The notes under the pieces are model-generated. The model was given only the letters and a program-made list of their open reading frames with translations, searched no databases and had not been told where the DNA came from. A stretch of DNA of 60,000 nt from Linnemannia hyalina (taxonomy: Eukaryota > Mortierellomycota > Mortierellomycetes > Mortierellales > Mortierellaceae). This document shows, piece by piece, positions 1-9,234 of this stretch. How positions within the stretch are numbered: the first letter of the stretch is position 1; each line of letters begins with the position of its first letter. The DNA lies in assembly GCA_019671135.1 (NCBI GenBank), contig JAHRHY010000020.1, positions 870,001 to 930,000 on the forward strand, in the 5' to 3' direction. Both the position numbers and the translations under genes were made by a program.

Positions 1-3000
1 TCTTCTTCTTTTATGGCCACATTCTGTGTTATGTATGCCCCAGCCAACAGGACAGCACGAAGGCTATTCATGCTGAACTGTCTCTCCCTCCCTTTCTTTC
101 TCTCCCCTCCCCCAAAGGCCTTTCTTTTAGGCGATCTTAACTACATACATTACACTCACCCTCGTCCTCATCCCCTGTTTCAGGACTGGGTTGATACTCA
201 TCTTGTAGACTGCATCACCCCACTTCATACCAACCCCAAGCCCACCTGCACCCCTGCAGGAAACAAAGTCCGTCATACCATTGATTACATTTTCTCCTCT
301 ATCCAATTCCTCTCACAGGTATCTAAATCTGAGCAACTCTGCGCATCTCCTTTCTCGGATCACGACATGCTACTACTGACACTCTCCCCCGCCTCCGCCC
401 CCATGACAGGTCGAGGGATATGGCGAATGAATACCCAGCTCCTCAACAACTGCGACTTTATCAAGAATCTCACCGACCACCTGGCGACCTTCTCCTTACC
501 CCGTCCTCACCAAAGCAAGATCCAACACTGGGACAGGGTCAAGATGGAAATCAAACGTTTCTGCATCTCAGCCTCCATCAAAAGGAAACAGGATCGACAA
601 TCCGCCCTAAGAGACCTCAACATACAACGCCAAAACAAACTAGCCCAGCTCCCTCTTGCAACCGGTGTAACTAAGGACGCAATCATTCAGGATCTGGAAG
701 CTTTGGAAACATCTCTTCAACAACATACATCGGAAGAACTGGATGCCTATGCCCTCCGGTCGGGAACCTTATGGCGTGAAAAAGGAGAAGGCAACACCGC
801 CTACTTCTTCCGAGCCATCTCTCAACGCAACAAAAAACGACTCGTCCCACACCTACACAATCCTGCCACCGATGCCTTGACAACCTCAACCAATGAACGT
901 CTGGAAGTAGCAACAGACTTTTACTCGCGCCTATACTCCTGCGACCCCTCCGACCAGAATGCAACTAACCGACTACTGGATGCCATCCCCCCACATGCAA
1001 CCCTATCTGACCAGGATCGCGCCAGACTCGAAGGGACTATCACATCTGATGAGTTAGACCACGTTGTGAGCAGGACGCCCCTTAATAAGGCCCCAGGCAA
1101 GGACGGCTTACCCTTTGAGCTCTATCGATACATCCTCCTCATACCCTGGATCAAGGAACTATTCACCGCAATTATCAACGATGCGCTGACACTTGCCTCT
1201 TTCCCCACATCCTGGCAAGAGACAGTGATGATCCTCCTCTTCAAGAAGGGCGATGCGACAAAACTGGCAAACTGGAGACCTCTTTCACTCATTAACTCGG
1301 ATGCCAAACTCTTCACCAAAATCCTTACCCTACGGATTCAACCGTACATGACCAAGCTGACAGAATCGCACCAAACAGGATTCACGGCAGGACGACATAT
1401 AGCAGACAATGGCTTAGTGCTCTCAACACTCCGAGATTACTGCAAGGCAAGAAGGACAAGACATATCGGCGTACTACTGGATCAGGAAAAAGCATACGAC
1501 CGTGTGCATCCTACCTATCTTCAACAGGTCTTGAAACGACTTGGATTTCCATCATGCCTTACGGAGTCGATTATTCAACTTTTCTTCTCTACCAGGATTG
1601 CACTCAATATCAACGGCTTTGTGTCAGACACCTTCCCACAATCAAGAGGACTTCGCCAGGGTGACCCACTATCTCCCCTCCTCTTCAACATAGCCTTTGA
1701 ACCGTTGCTTGCCTCTATCGAACGATCCCCGGCTATTCACGGTATTGAAATCCCTGGTCGCACGGATCCCATCAAGCTCAGCGCCTATGCAGACGACCTC
1801 ATGACTCTCATCTCCTCCACAACCGAATGGTCAGCATTGGAGGATACCCTACGGACCTATGGCCGCGCATCCAATGCCAAAGTCAACCTGTCCAAAACTG
1901 TGGCCTTTCCTATGGCCCCCTCCTACTCCAAAGAATTGCAGACCCACCTGGAACATTTGGACGTGCGATGGCATGACTACAACTCCGCCGATGCTTTGAT
2001 CTACCTTGGATTCCCTATCTTTTTCAACCGCGATCAGGAAAAAGACTTCTGGGACAAGACTCTGAAGAAGATACAATCAGCCATAACCATACACTCTTCC
2101 CGATCCCTCTCCGTCCTGGGCCGAGCCACCATCATCAACTCTCTTATCCTCTCCAAACTTTGGCACCTATCCTGGATTGTCAACCCCCCGCTCGACTTTT
2201 TGCGAAAGGTGAAGGCTGCAGTCACCAAATTCGTATGCTCCTTTAAACCAAGGCCATCATGGGAGGTGATCACTACTCCAAGGGACAAGGGTGGCCTAGG
2301 CGTTATTGACCCAGCTACTCAATGCCATGTTTTCCAACTCAAGCATATCCGCAATGCTCTCTCCACTAATGTCTCTTGGGGTAAGGACATCATTCTTGAT
2401 ATCATCCGATGGAGGACCAAAACGTCTCACCGCCTTGCCTTCCTCCTAGCACCCCTGGACGGACAGTACAGATCCTTATTGGCAGGGTTTCCCGGTCTGC
2501 AACGATTGGTATCTGCGGCGTCCCTCCTCCCTTCCCTCAAAGCACTGGCCCTTGCTGATCCCTTGCCGGACTCTGTAACACTTGCCTCCTCACCAATCGA
2601 ATGGTGGTTTGAAACGACAGATACCACCATCAAGACCCTCAGACTCCGAGTGGAAGAGCTCTTTCAGTTTTCTCCTGACAACAATGGGCTCCTCCAACTG
2701 GTCAGAAAAACACACCTTTCCCCCAAGCTCCGCCTTGCTCAAGTGGAACTAGGGATCCAGGCCTACCAAGAACGTCGTCGAATGCGCCACAGTATGCAGC
2801 AAGCACTCTCGAACCCACCCAAGATCACGCAGGATGATACATTGGCACAGCATATCCTCTCATCTGTCTTGATCCCAAACGACAGTAATCCCATCACTCT
2901 GGAATCGGCCACGAACAAACACCTTCGAGCCTTTTTGAGGCAAGACACACCACTAAACCCAAACTCCTCAACCCAACCAGAGACGGGAACCTCGAAACAG

Positions 3001-3474
3001 TGGCGCCAATTCTGGAGCGCTAAAATACCACACCGGGCCAGGACCACGTGGTGGAGATTTAAAAGGGATTGGCTTCCTTGCGGAACTCTACGTCAAAAAA
3101 TCTGGAAGCAGGATCCTCATTGTAACATGGCCGGATGTCGTGAGCGACGTGAGGACAAGGCGCATCACATCTTTCAGTGCGCTCCTAAATACATCGCTTG
3201 GCAAACAATCCTCAAGGAACACACATCCAAACCACTTTGGTCAGATGATGACCTTGATAAGGTCTTGTCTTTCCATCCTCCAACCTTTGATATCAAACCC
3301 CAATTTAACATCACTATCCCACAATTGCTGGCTTGTTGCCTCATTGGTATTTCATCAGCCAACACCGTTCTTTTTCTTCATCAACACACTCAATCTAGTA
3401 GCGATATCATCCACACCATACTTCGCGAAATCACCAAAACCATAGCACAAAATAACTCTATCAAGGCTGTTTAA
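1..3474 (+). CDS. LINE ORF2-type protein: endonuclease, reverse transcriptase, zinc-binding C-terminus (5' partial)
   Basis: The frame is open from base 1, so the true N-terminus lies outside the window; the first ATG is at 13. Numbering from that ATG, the C-terminal half of an apurinic-type endonuclease is visible (GDLN at ~40, IDYIFSS at ~90, SDHD at ~115). The reverse transcriptase follows: NKAPGKDGLPFELY, WRPLSLINSDAKLFTKIL, LDQEKAYDRV with the first catalytic Asp at ~490, GLRQGDPLSPLLFN, and YADD at ~592. A CCHC-like cluster near 1037-1056 (C..C..H..C) matches the zinc-binding domain found after the RT in many L1-like elements. No frame break occurs over 1,153 codons, so this copy may have been active recently. 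The product would nick target DNA and copy its own RNA (target-primed reverse transcription). The clade (L1-like rather than Tad) is inferred from the lack of a visible RNase H domain. Confidence 0.93.
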   Translation, partial: SSSFMATFCVMYAPANRTARRLFMLNCLSLPFFLSPPPKAFLLGDLNYIHYTHPRPHPLFQDWVDTHLVDCITPLHTNPKPTCTPAGNKVRHTIDYIFSSIQFLSQVSKSEQLCASPFSDHDMLLLTLSPASAPMTGRGIWRMNTQLLNNCDFIKNLTDHLATFSLPRPHQSKIQHWDRVKMEIKRFCISASIKRKQDRQSALRDLNIQRQNKLAQLPLATGVTKDAIIQDLEALETSLQQHTSEELDAYALRSGTLWREKGEGNTAYFFRAISQRNKKRLVPHLHNPATDALTTSTNERLEVATDFYSRLYSCDPSDQNATNRLLDAIPPHATLSDQDRARLEGTITSDELDHVVSRTPLNKAPGKDGLPFELYRYILLIPWIKELFTAIINDALTLASFPTSWQETVMILLFKKGDATKLANWRPLSLINSDAKLFTKILTLRIQPYMTKLTESHQTGFTAGRHIADNGLVLSTLRDYCKARRTRHIGVLLDQEKAYDRVHPTYLQQVLKRLGFPSCLTESIIQLFFSTRIALNINGFVSDTFPQSRGLRQGDPLSPLLFNIAFEPLLASIERSPAIHGIEIPGRTDPIKLSAYADDLMTLISSTTEWSALEDTLRTYGRASNAKVNLSKTVAFPMAPSYSKELQTHLEHLDVRWHDYNSADALIYLGFPIFFNRDQEKDFWDKTLKKIQSAITIHSSRSLSVLGRATIINSLILSKLWHLSWIVNPPLDFLRKVKAAVTKFVCSFKPRPSWEVITTPRDKGGLGVIDPATQCHVFQLKHIRNALSTNVSWGKDIILDIIRWRTKTSHRLAFLLAPLDGQYRSLLAGFPGLQRLVSAASLLPSLKALALADPLPDSVTLASSPIEWWFETTDTTIKTLRLRVEELFQFSPDNNGLLQLVRKTHLSPKLRLAQVELGIQAYQERRRMRHSMQQALSNPPKITQDDTLAQHILSSVLIPNDSNPITLESATNKHLRAFLRQDTPLNPNSSTQPETGTSKQWRQFWSAKIPHRARTTWWRFKRDWLPCGTLRQKIWKQDPHCNMAGCRERREDKAHHIFQCAPKYIAWQTILKEHTSKPLWSDDDLDKVLSFHPPTFDIKPQFNITIPQLLACCLIGISSANTVLFLHQHTQSSSDIIHTILREITKTIAQNNSIKAV

Positions 3475-3496
3475 GCCACAATAAATCCTCTCTTTT

Positions 3497-3534
<38 letters not shown>
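1..3534 (+). mobile_element. Non-LTR retrotransposon (LINE), 3' part with poly(A) tail
   Basis: The coding region stops at 3474. A 27-nt 3' UTR containing AATAAA at about 3480 follows, then an uninterrupted run of 33 A (3502-3534). This is the normal 3' end of a poly(A)-type LINE. The long unbroken tail suggests a young insertion. The tail abuts the foldback element exactly. The 5' end and 5' target duplication are outside the window. Confidence 0.9.
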
Positions 3535-3536
<2 letters not shown>

Positions 3537-3823
3537 CTTCACTTTACGTGAGTTGGAATCTCATTCCAACATCTTCACGAAGTGAAGGTCTGGGTTTTTT
3601 TGATGGGTACCCGGCAGACCTGATTTTTTCGTCCTCATATGGCAGGTTGTTAAGGGTTTAGACATTGCCCTCAGCGCATCAAATAAAATCCTCACCCTGA
3701 ACCCTTAACAACCTGCCATATGAGGACGAAAAAATCAGGTCTGCCGGGTACCCATCAAAAAAACCCAGACCTTCACTTCGTGAAGATGTTGGAATGAGAT
3801 TCCAACTCACGTAAAGTGAAGGG
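3535..3823. mobile_element. Foldback / MITE-like element with 124-bp inverted arms
   Basis: Arm 1 (3535-3658) and arm 2 (3700-3823) read as perfect reverse complements by eye, separated by a 41-bp loop. The outer tip is CCCTTCACTTTACGTGAG. Each arm also contains its own small palindromes (TTGGAATCTCATTCCAA; CACTTTACGTGA against TCTTCACGAAGTG), so the single strand would fold into a branched hairpin. There is no coding capacity. It is read as a non-autonomous foldback or MITE element. No clear target duplication is visible, because the left side is the LINE poly(A). Confidence 0.75.
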
Positions 3824-3904
3824 ATGGATTCGAGACTACCACGGTAGTGGTAGTGAACAAAGCATCTACAACGCTTACGCCGAATTCGGCAGAAGGAGGA
3901 GAGA

Positions 3905-3970
3905 AAGAGCCGACATCGAAGGATCAAAAAGCAACGTCGCTATGAACGCTTGGCTGCCACAAGCCAGTTA
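3905..3970 (-). rRNA. 28S rRNA fragment (66 nt clear match), left edge of unit 0
   Basis: Reading the minus strand from 3970, this is the 28S sequence that begins TAACTGGCTTGTGGCAGCC and runs to GCCGACATCGAAGG. It matches the first 66 nt of the longer 28S fragments at 12811-13392 and 38808-39389. Beyond 3905 (about 3860-3904) only a scrambled resemblance remains, interrupted by the foldback element. It is a relic that cannot function as rRNA. Confidence 0.85.
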
Positions 3971-4101
3971 ATGGAACGAATGTTCCTATTATAAATAACT
4001 TTCCTGGGAAAAAATGAAATACTATATATGTCAGTTTTCTTTGAACATTTGCCAAAAAAGGTCAATTGCCTTTTGCATGGATTGAACAATTCCCTAAAAG
4101 T

Positions 4102-4410
4102 TAGGCTCGACTCCATCCGTCGAGAAGCGCCTGCATCTCTTATTCCCAATTTTGGTCATAAGGCATTTGCTTCTCTGACGGCTGGCGTCAAAGTCGGGGG
4201 TGGACATAGGACCTCGCAAAATAGACTGTTGGACTGCTTTTGGCAATAAAACACCCTTAAAACTGCTGTAAAAAAAGAAAAAGAATGAAAATAGCCTACA
4301 GCGCAGACCCTACCCTCCAAAAAGGGAAACAAGAAGAGAAGGAGTCGAGACAGGCATACATAAAACACACCTCTCCTCCGCTCGCGCCGTTCGCCACCAT
4401 TGCCACCAAT
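4102..4410 (+). repeat. Left terminal inverted repeat of the DUF6589/RecQ transposon
   Basis: It starts TAGGCTCGACTCCATCCG and matches the reverse complement of 9233-9541 with about three C/T differences. The match ends exactly at GCCACCATTGCCACCAAT. It lies 115 bp upstream of the first ATG (4526) of the DUF6589-type gene. Confidence 0.93.
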
Positions 4411-4525
4411 TTTTTGTTACAAAGCACTTGATCATCAAGAAGTATGTATGTTTCTAGTAAAGGCTTTCTAATGATGCCTTTTTTCTCGCCTTGTACTAAC
4501 TACCGAATCAATCAATTAAATAGCC

Positions 4526-6523
4526 ATGAATCGACAAGCTGATCCCGCTGATCCCCCTGGATTGTTTGCTGTTCTCGAGATACTCAAGTGCTACGACTTT
4601 TCCATTTGGTCATTTCTGAGAAACCTTTTCAACTCAGTCAACCCAGCCATCACCAAACAGACTGCATTGTTCTACCACTACAACGGTCACGTTAAGCTGT
4701 TGGAGTTATGGTCCGACAAGCTGAGAAAGCAGCCTACTAGAGAGAAGCTTGTTTCTTCAGCATTGGAGGTCGTTCTACGCGAGATAGACAAAGAGTTCAA
4801 CAGGCTTGGTCGGGTTCCCTCTCTAAAGCATCAGTCCACGACGTTCACTCGACAACATATCGAACATTTCTCGATGCGCGCCATTGATGCAGAGTTTCGG
4901 CTGTACAGTCCATTACTTGCTCATCTACTGGATTCCTTGATATACCGTCCACCACGAAAACGTCCCAAACCCTCCAACAGCAATGGCGACAACGACGGTA
5001 ATGTCGATAACAGCGACAGCAGCGATAGCGATAACGACAACAGTATCAGCGACAACGATAGTGAAGGCGATATCCACAACAATACCGATCTCAACGCCAA
5101 CGCCCACTTTTCAAGGACTGCCTCGGTGCTTGTTCCTACGATTGGGAGCATACTCCTGTACAACAAGAATCGAGCCAGCAACTATCTTCAGATGGTCACA
5201 GGGGTTCACCTCTTTGGCTGCGGATGTCAAACACAAATTATGCAGTTTCTCACCAAGACCAAGCTGTCGGTTTCTCCTTCGACAATCAGCAGGACGCTGG
5301 AGAATCTCTCGAAGGACGCCATCACTCTCGCCAAAATTGCAGCCGGGAAAGGACCCATTATCCTTGTATGGGACAATATCAACATGTCGTTTCGTAAAGC
5401 TGATCAAAGGACCAACAACAGCGACTCATTCCAAAGTGGAACAACGGGCACGTTAATACTTGGAGCACCTCTAGGAAAAATCATCAGCCTTCAGGACGCC
5501 TACAACATGCTCACCACATCCGACCTGACACCAAACAATGACGACGTCATATACTTTGACCAAGTAGCACGCTACCACTTGATCGATGCACTGCGACGGC
5601 GCCACGACAAGTTTCAACCTTGTTCAAATCCAGCACCAGTCCTCGATCCTCTTCCAGTAGTCAAAACCGAAACATATCCGTTGCCAGCCATGCACATCGA
5701 CCAGTCCAGTGTGGAGGGTAACAAGGCTGTTCTCGACGAACTTTTGAAGGTGCTTGAGCTGACAAACGAGTACTTCCAGGAGGAAGTGACGATCCTGCTC
5801 GGCGGAGATCAGCTCACGGTATCCAGGAATCGGTCGGCAATCAGGCAGCTCCGAAGCGCAACAACTGCGACCAAACGATGGGAATGGGCGCTGCCAATAA
5901 TACAGCCCTTCCACATCCAAATGACGCTGGCATCAACCATCTTCAGAACGCACTATGGCTCGCTTGGCATCGGAGGATCGTTGGGGGACGCGATATCGGT
6001 ACTGAGACGGAAGCGGCTCAGCCAGGACAACCCCAACTTCCACGCCTTAGACGAGCTGATACGACATCTCTTTGACGCAGTTGCATTGCGGGCTTGGCAC
6101 GCCGTACTGAAGATGGACAACATCGACTCGGCAGCGGAAGGACTCGACAACAACGCACTCAGCATCCTAGTAACCACGACCGTCGATCGTATTCTTGACC
6201 AATTCTTGTCCAGCGACCAGCAACACAGCGGCAAAGAAACGAGACCATTGGCGGACATGGCGTCAAAAAATGCGGCACTATTTCTGCGGGACGCCATAGT
6301 ATTCCTGGAACTTGGGGATGCAATCAAGGCTGGAGATATTGGTCGGCTGGAGCGAGTTCTCAAGTGGATCACGGTTATGTTCCAGGCAGGGTTGAACAGG
6401 AAATACGCCTACGAACTCCTGCATCTTCAAGTCGGTCTAGTCCATGCGTGGCCCCTACAAGCCAAGAGAGCGATCCTGTCGTCTATGCTGGTGAACACAA
6501 CTGGAAAAAAGATAGATTCTTAG
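4526..6523 (+). CDS. DUF6589-type protein, candidate transposase (frame 0 part)
   Basis: This is a 665-residue frame starting at an ATG 115 bp inside the left TIR. The N-terminal region is helical. Residues ~150-190 are an Asp/Ser/Asn-rich linker. The conserved core then follows: IILVWDNINMSF (D283), LLGGDQLTVSRNR (D428), WALPIIQPFHIQM (~453-466) and FRTHYGS (~473-479). I recognise this pattern as the DUF6589 family common in fungal genomes. The spaced Asp residues in WDN and GDQLT suggest an RNase H-like DDE/D nuclease, but that is inference. The frame closes at 6523, while the family-like continuation (DMYQEHCNL...) is in the -1 frame from 6511, after a slippery A AAA AAG at 6505-6511. So either the protein is made by frameshifting or this copy has lost one A. 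Confidence 0.8.
   Translation: MNRQADPADPPGLFAVLEILKCYDFSIWSFLRNLFNSVNPAITKQTALFYHYNGHVKLLELWSDKLRKQPTREKLVSSALEVVLREIDKEFNRLGRVPSLKHQSTTFTRQHIEHFSMRAIDAEFRLYSPLLAHLLDSLIYRPPRKRPKPSNSNGDNDGNVDNSDSSDSDNDNSISDNDSEGDIHNNTDLNANAHFSRTASVLVPTIGSILLYNKNRASNYLQMVTGVHLFGCGCQTQIMQFLTKTKLSVSPSTISRTLENLSKDAITLAKIAAGKGPIILVWDNINMSFRKADQRTNNSDSFQSGTTGTLILGAPLGKIISLQDAYNMLTTSDLTPNNDDVIYFDQVARYHLIDALRRRHDKFQPCSNPAPVLDPLPVVKTETYPLPAMHIDQSSVEGNKAVLDELLKVLELTNEYFQEEVTILLGGDQLTVSRNRSAIRQLRSATTATKRWEWALPIIQPFHIQMTLASTIFRTHYGSLGIGGSLGDAISVLRRKRLSQDNPNFHALDELIRHLFDAVALRAWHAVLKMDNIDSAAEGLDNNALSILVTTTVDRILDQFLSSDQQHSGKETRPLADMASKNAALFLRDAIVFLELGDAIKAGDIGRLERVLKWITVMFQAGLNRKYAYELLHLQVGLVHAWPLQAKRAILSSMLVNTTGKKIDS
6505..6511 (+). 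promoter_or_regulatory. A AAA AAG heptamer: candidate -1 ribosomal frameshift site or lesion point
   Basis: In the zero frame the codons are GGA AAA AAG, so the heptamer has the exact X XXY YYZ phase of a -1 slippery site. Slipping back one base makes the next codon GAT (6511), which opens a 193-codon frame continuing the same protein family to 7092. Without slipping, the frame stops 12 nt later (6521-6523). No strong downstream hairpin is obvious by eye. Confidence 0.45.
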
Positions 6524-7092
6524 CGACCGACATGTATCAGGAGCACTGCAACCTCGCCATCAAACATATCTACGCTGCCAAGGGGGGAAATTTGGCGTGG
6601 GAGACACTGGCAGAGAAGATATCAACCGTTATCGAGTTGTTTCCGGTTCTTAGGGCAAAGTTTCGAGCAGTGTTCGGTCTCAAACACAACAACACCAAGC
6701 ACAGCACGGTCGACTCGTCAAATGATATGAAAGATCTTACGGCGAGGCTTGAGGATCAAAAAGTGTTTAATTGGCGTCCGATACGACAAGTGGGTAGGCC
6801 TTCCAGAGGGGTGGTTGATGCGGTGGATCTATTGGACAGGGGGATGACCAACTTGCAGTCTAATGGGCGTCTTGATTCCTTTCGCTCTGCATTCATGCGA
6901 CGAGTGCGACGATCTAAGCATGAGGATGAGCGTCAGCCCAACGGCGATGTCGACAAGGGGTCAGATCCAGACGAGGATGTGGAGATGATGGAAGCCTTTG
7001 AGGAGTTGGGAGAGGGAGGGGAGGATGAGGAGTTGGGATGGGGTTGTGTGTTGGACGAGGAAGACATAAGCAACAATATTTTTTTCGACTGA
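6511..7092 (+). CDS. C-terminal part of the DUF6589-type protein (-1 frame)
   Basis: These 193 codons directly follow the slippery run. They open with DRFLATDMYQEHCNLAIKHIY, which is the expected continuation of the DUF6589-type core. The Glu of MYQEH is a plausible third acidic residue of a nuclease triad (inference). The middle is basic (SAFMRRVRRSKHEDE) and the tail strongly acidic (EDVEMMEAFEELGEGGEDEE). It has no convincing start of its own: the first ATG is at 6532, and a GTG at 6364 overlaps the upstream frame. It is therefore best read as part of one gene spanning 4526-7092. The 63 bp between its stop and the convergent helicase stop must hold both polyadenylation sites. Confidence 0.75.
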   Translation, partial: DRFLATDMYQEHCNLAIKHIYAAKGGNLAWETLAEKISTVIELFPVLRAKFRAVFGLKHNNTKHSTVDSSNDMKDLTARLEDQKVFNWRPIRQVGRPSRGVVDAVDLLDRGMTNLQSNGRLDSFRSAFMRRVRRSKHEDERQPNGDVDKGSDPDEDVEMMEAFEELGEGGEDEELGWGCVLDEEDISNNIFFD

Positions 7093-7155
7093 ATTAAATA
7101 CTATTTTATTTTGTGACGTTCTGTGCAACCTCCAATAAACAAAATGTATCCAGTT

Positions 7156-9234
7156 CTACTTGTGTTTGTTTTTCCAAGGAACAAATTTCAATCCGGTCGT
7201 ATTTGTTTTATCCGTTAATGGTTGCCGTTGCCTTTTCTGTTGCTGCGGCTGTTGCTCTTTTCGTTTGTTTTGAAGGTTATTGTTGTAGTGATTGTCGTCT
7301 ATCACTTGAGTGTTTCCGCTGCTTTGATTTTGCCGCTGTTGTTTCTGGTTGTGCGGGGGCTGGTTTTCTTTTTGTTTGTTCTGCTGCTGCCGAGAGAGTC
7401 GGTGCTGTTGTTGATTTAGTTGGTGATTTCGCTCCATTGGGTGGTGCTCTGGTAGTTGTTGCTTTGGTGGTTGCTGCTCAGACTCAGGCGCTGTCAGGTC
7501 GATCAACGTGCCATACTTCGGCCTATCCACCTGCTTCCTCTGGGCATGCGACTGGGTCTTGGGTCTCCGAACGCGTTTAGAATCGATGTTGTTATTCAAC
7601 TCCACCAGGATCTGCATAACTTGTTCAACATACTCAGGAGTCGAAGGTTCCCAACGCACAGCCTTCTGCATCGAGTCCAGATCCTTGACGCGAGCAAACT
7701 TGTCGGAAAGCGTCTTGGCGGTTTCGAGTGGCATGATCCAGTTGTGTGTTGCAAAGCGGTTGCTGGGTGGTCGATCGCGGTTGAATGTCTCTGTCCTCCA
7801 TGTCAATATCAACTGCAGAGCAAGCGCCTTCTCTTCCTCTGACCTTGATGAACCCCTTGTCCTGGCATTAATGATGGTATCACGTTCTTGCTCCTCCACC
7901 GGCCTGTACAGGTCCAACTCATGGTGAGTGTCGCAACACACACCCTCCACGTCGAGATCCATGTTGTCAAAGACTCGGTTAAGGACACGTCGTCGACATT
8001 GGTCGGTCCTGATGTACTCTGCCAAGTCCGGGTCAATTTTGTTGTAATTAATACCCTTCGGCACCAACAAAAGTCCAAGTCCTCTCGCCTTTGTGTCACG
8101 CGCAGCTCGTCCTTGTCGTTGAACTAGAGTTGAAAGGTCAGGAGGCAGTCCATACTGGACCACGCGCTCAACGTTGTCGATGTTGCAGCCCATTCCTGCT
8201 GCCTCAGTGGCCATGATGAGTTTGAGTCGGTCTTGTACTATGCCGTCCATGATTCCGGCCTTGTCGTCGGTATCGTGTAACGAGTGGTAAACTCCAATTA
8301 AGTGCTCGTCTTCTTCTTTTCCTGCAAGCCGAAGGTATTCCGCTGCACTCTCTGTGTCGCTCCTTGACTGAAAATATACGATTGTTTTTTTGTAGTCCCG
8401 TAGAAGAAAGTCGAGATCTCGAAAGCTGTTAGCCGGATGACGAAGAGTGTCAACAGCCAGCTGAACGTTGGGTCGGTCGTTCCCCAAGTTGATAAGGTGA
8501 AGGTCTGGGCCATAGAAGAGGGTCGTCTTGAGGGTTGCCAGATACTGAGGAGGTAGAGTTGCCGACAATGAAATGAAGCCGACGCCACAGCGAACCTTGC
8601 CTCGAAGTTCTCCTAGACGCGAATAGTCCTTCCTGAAGGATCCACCCCAAGTGTGAACACAATGAGCCTCGTCCACAACAACGGACATTAGGCGGTCTCT
8701 CCAGCGCTGTTTCTGCCATAGGTTGTCGATCCGTGAGCTGCTGAATATCACCTCGGGTGTCATGAATATGGCTCTATAGGTTCCATTGACGATGTCCGCT
8801 ATCTCCCGCTTGGTCGGAATGGTTTCCTTCTTTAGGACAATGCCTGGAACGCCCACCTTCTCCAGCCTCTTCTTCTGCTCGTCCGCAAGAACCTTCAGAG
8901 GAGAAATGATTACAACGGATCGATCCTTCCAGTGAAGCAGAGGAAGGAAGAAGGTGAGGGACTTCCCCCATCCACAGCAGGCGATCAGAACGCAGTCCTG
9001 TCCACTGCCAACCAACTCAGCAACTTCCAATTGTTCCTTCCAAGGCCTGTGTTGATAATGCCTCAAACAGATCTCTTCCATTTGCTCCCTGTCCGTGAGA
9101 GTCGGTGCATGGGGTGTTGAATCGGAGTGATTGTCAATTGCTCGTTGCGAAATGGGCTGGTTGTCAAGGACTGGTAAGGCCAAATTGACGGCTGGCTGGC
9201 TGGCAAGCGTAGGTGAGGGCTGCATATCAGACAT
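7156..9234 (-). CDS. RecQ-type DNA helicase carried by the transposon
   Basis: This is an intronless 692-residue frame. The ATG at 9232-9234 is chosen because upstream in-frame codons have no ATG; it sits at the inner edge of the right TIR, so its promoter must lie in the TIR. Superfamily-2 motifs are in order: RPWKEQLEV (~63-71), Walker A CCGWGKS (86-92), ISPLKVLADEQ, DEAH (188-191), LSAT (223-226), IVYFQSRSD, and QRQGRAARD (372-380). The Walker A has W where RecQ proteins normally have G (GxGKS context). No RQC or HRDC domain is visible; the C-terminus is a long Gln/Asn/Lys-rich tail. It should unwind DNA 3' to 5' during element movement or replication restart (inferred). RecQ genes linked to subtelomeres are known in several fungi. 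This one is clearly inside a TIR element. Confidence 0.9.
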   Translation of the reverse strand: MSDMQPSPTLASQPAVNLALPVLDNQPISQRAIDNHSDSTPHAPTLTDREQMEEICLRHYQHRPWKEQLEVAELVGSGQDCVLIACCGWGKSLTFFLPLLHWKDRSVVIISPLKVLADEQKKRLEKVGVPGIVLKKETIPTKREIADIVNGTYRAIFMTPEVIFSSSRIDNLWQKQRWRDRLMSVVVDEAHCVHTWGGSFRKDYSRLGELRGKVRCGVGFISLSATLPPQYLATLKTTLFYGPDLHLINLGNDRPNVQLAVDTLRHPANSFRDLDFLLRDYKKTIVYFQSRSDTESAAEYLRLAGKEEDEHLIGVYHSLHDTDDKAGIMDGIVQDRLKLIMATEAAGMGCNIDNVERVVQYGLPPDLSTLVQRQGRAARDTKARGLGLLLVPKGINYNKIDPDLAEYIRTDQCRRRVLNRVFDNMDLDVEGVCCDTHHELDLYRPVEEQERDTIINARTRGSSRSEEEKALALQLILTWRTETFNRDRPPSNRFATHNWIMPLETAKTLSDKFARVKDLDSMQKAVRWEPSTPEYVEQVMQILVELNNNIDSKRVRRPKTQSHAQRKQVDRPKYGTLIDLTAPESEQQPPKQQLPEHHPMERNHQLNQQQHRLSRQQQNKQKENQPPHNQKQQRQNQSSGNTQVIDDNHYNNNLQNKRKEQQPQQQKRQRQPLTDKTNTTGLKFVPWKNKHK

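Noticed and set aside
3640..3710. Telomere-like TTAAGGGTTTAG / AACCCTTAACA sequence
   Set aside because: It occurs once per foldback arm and is not a tandem telomeric repeat.
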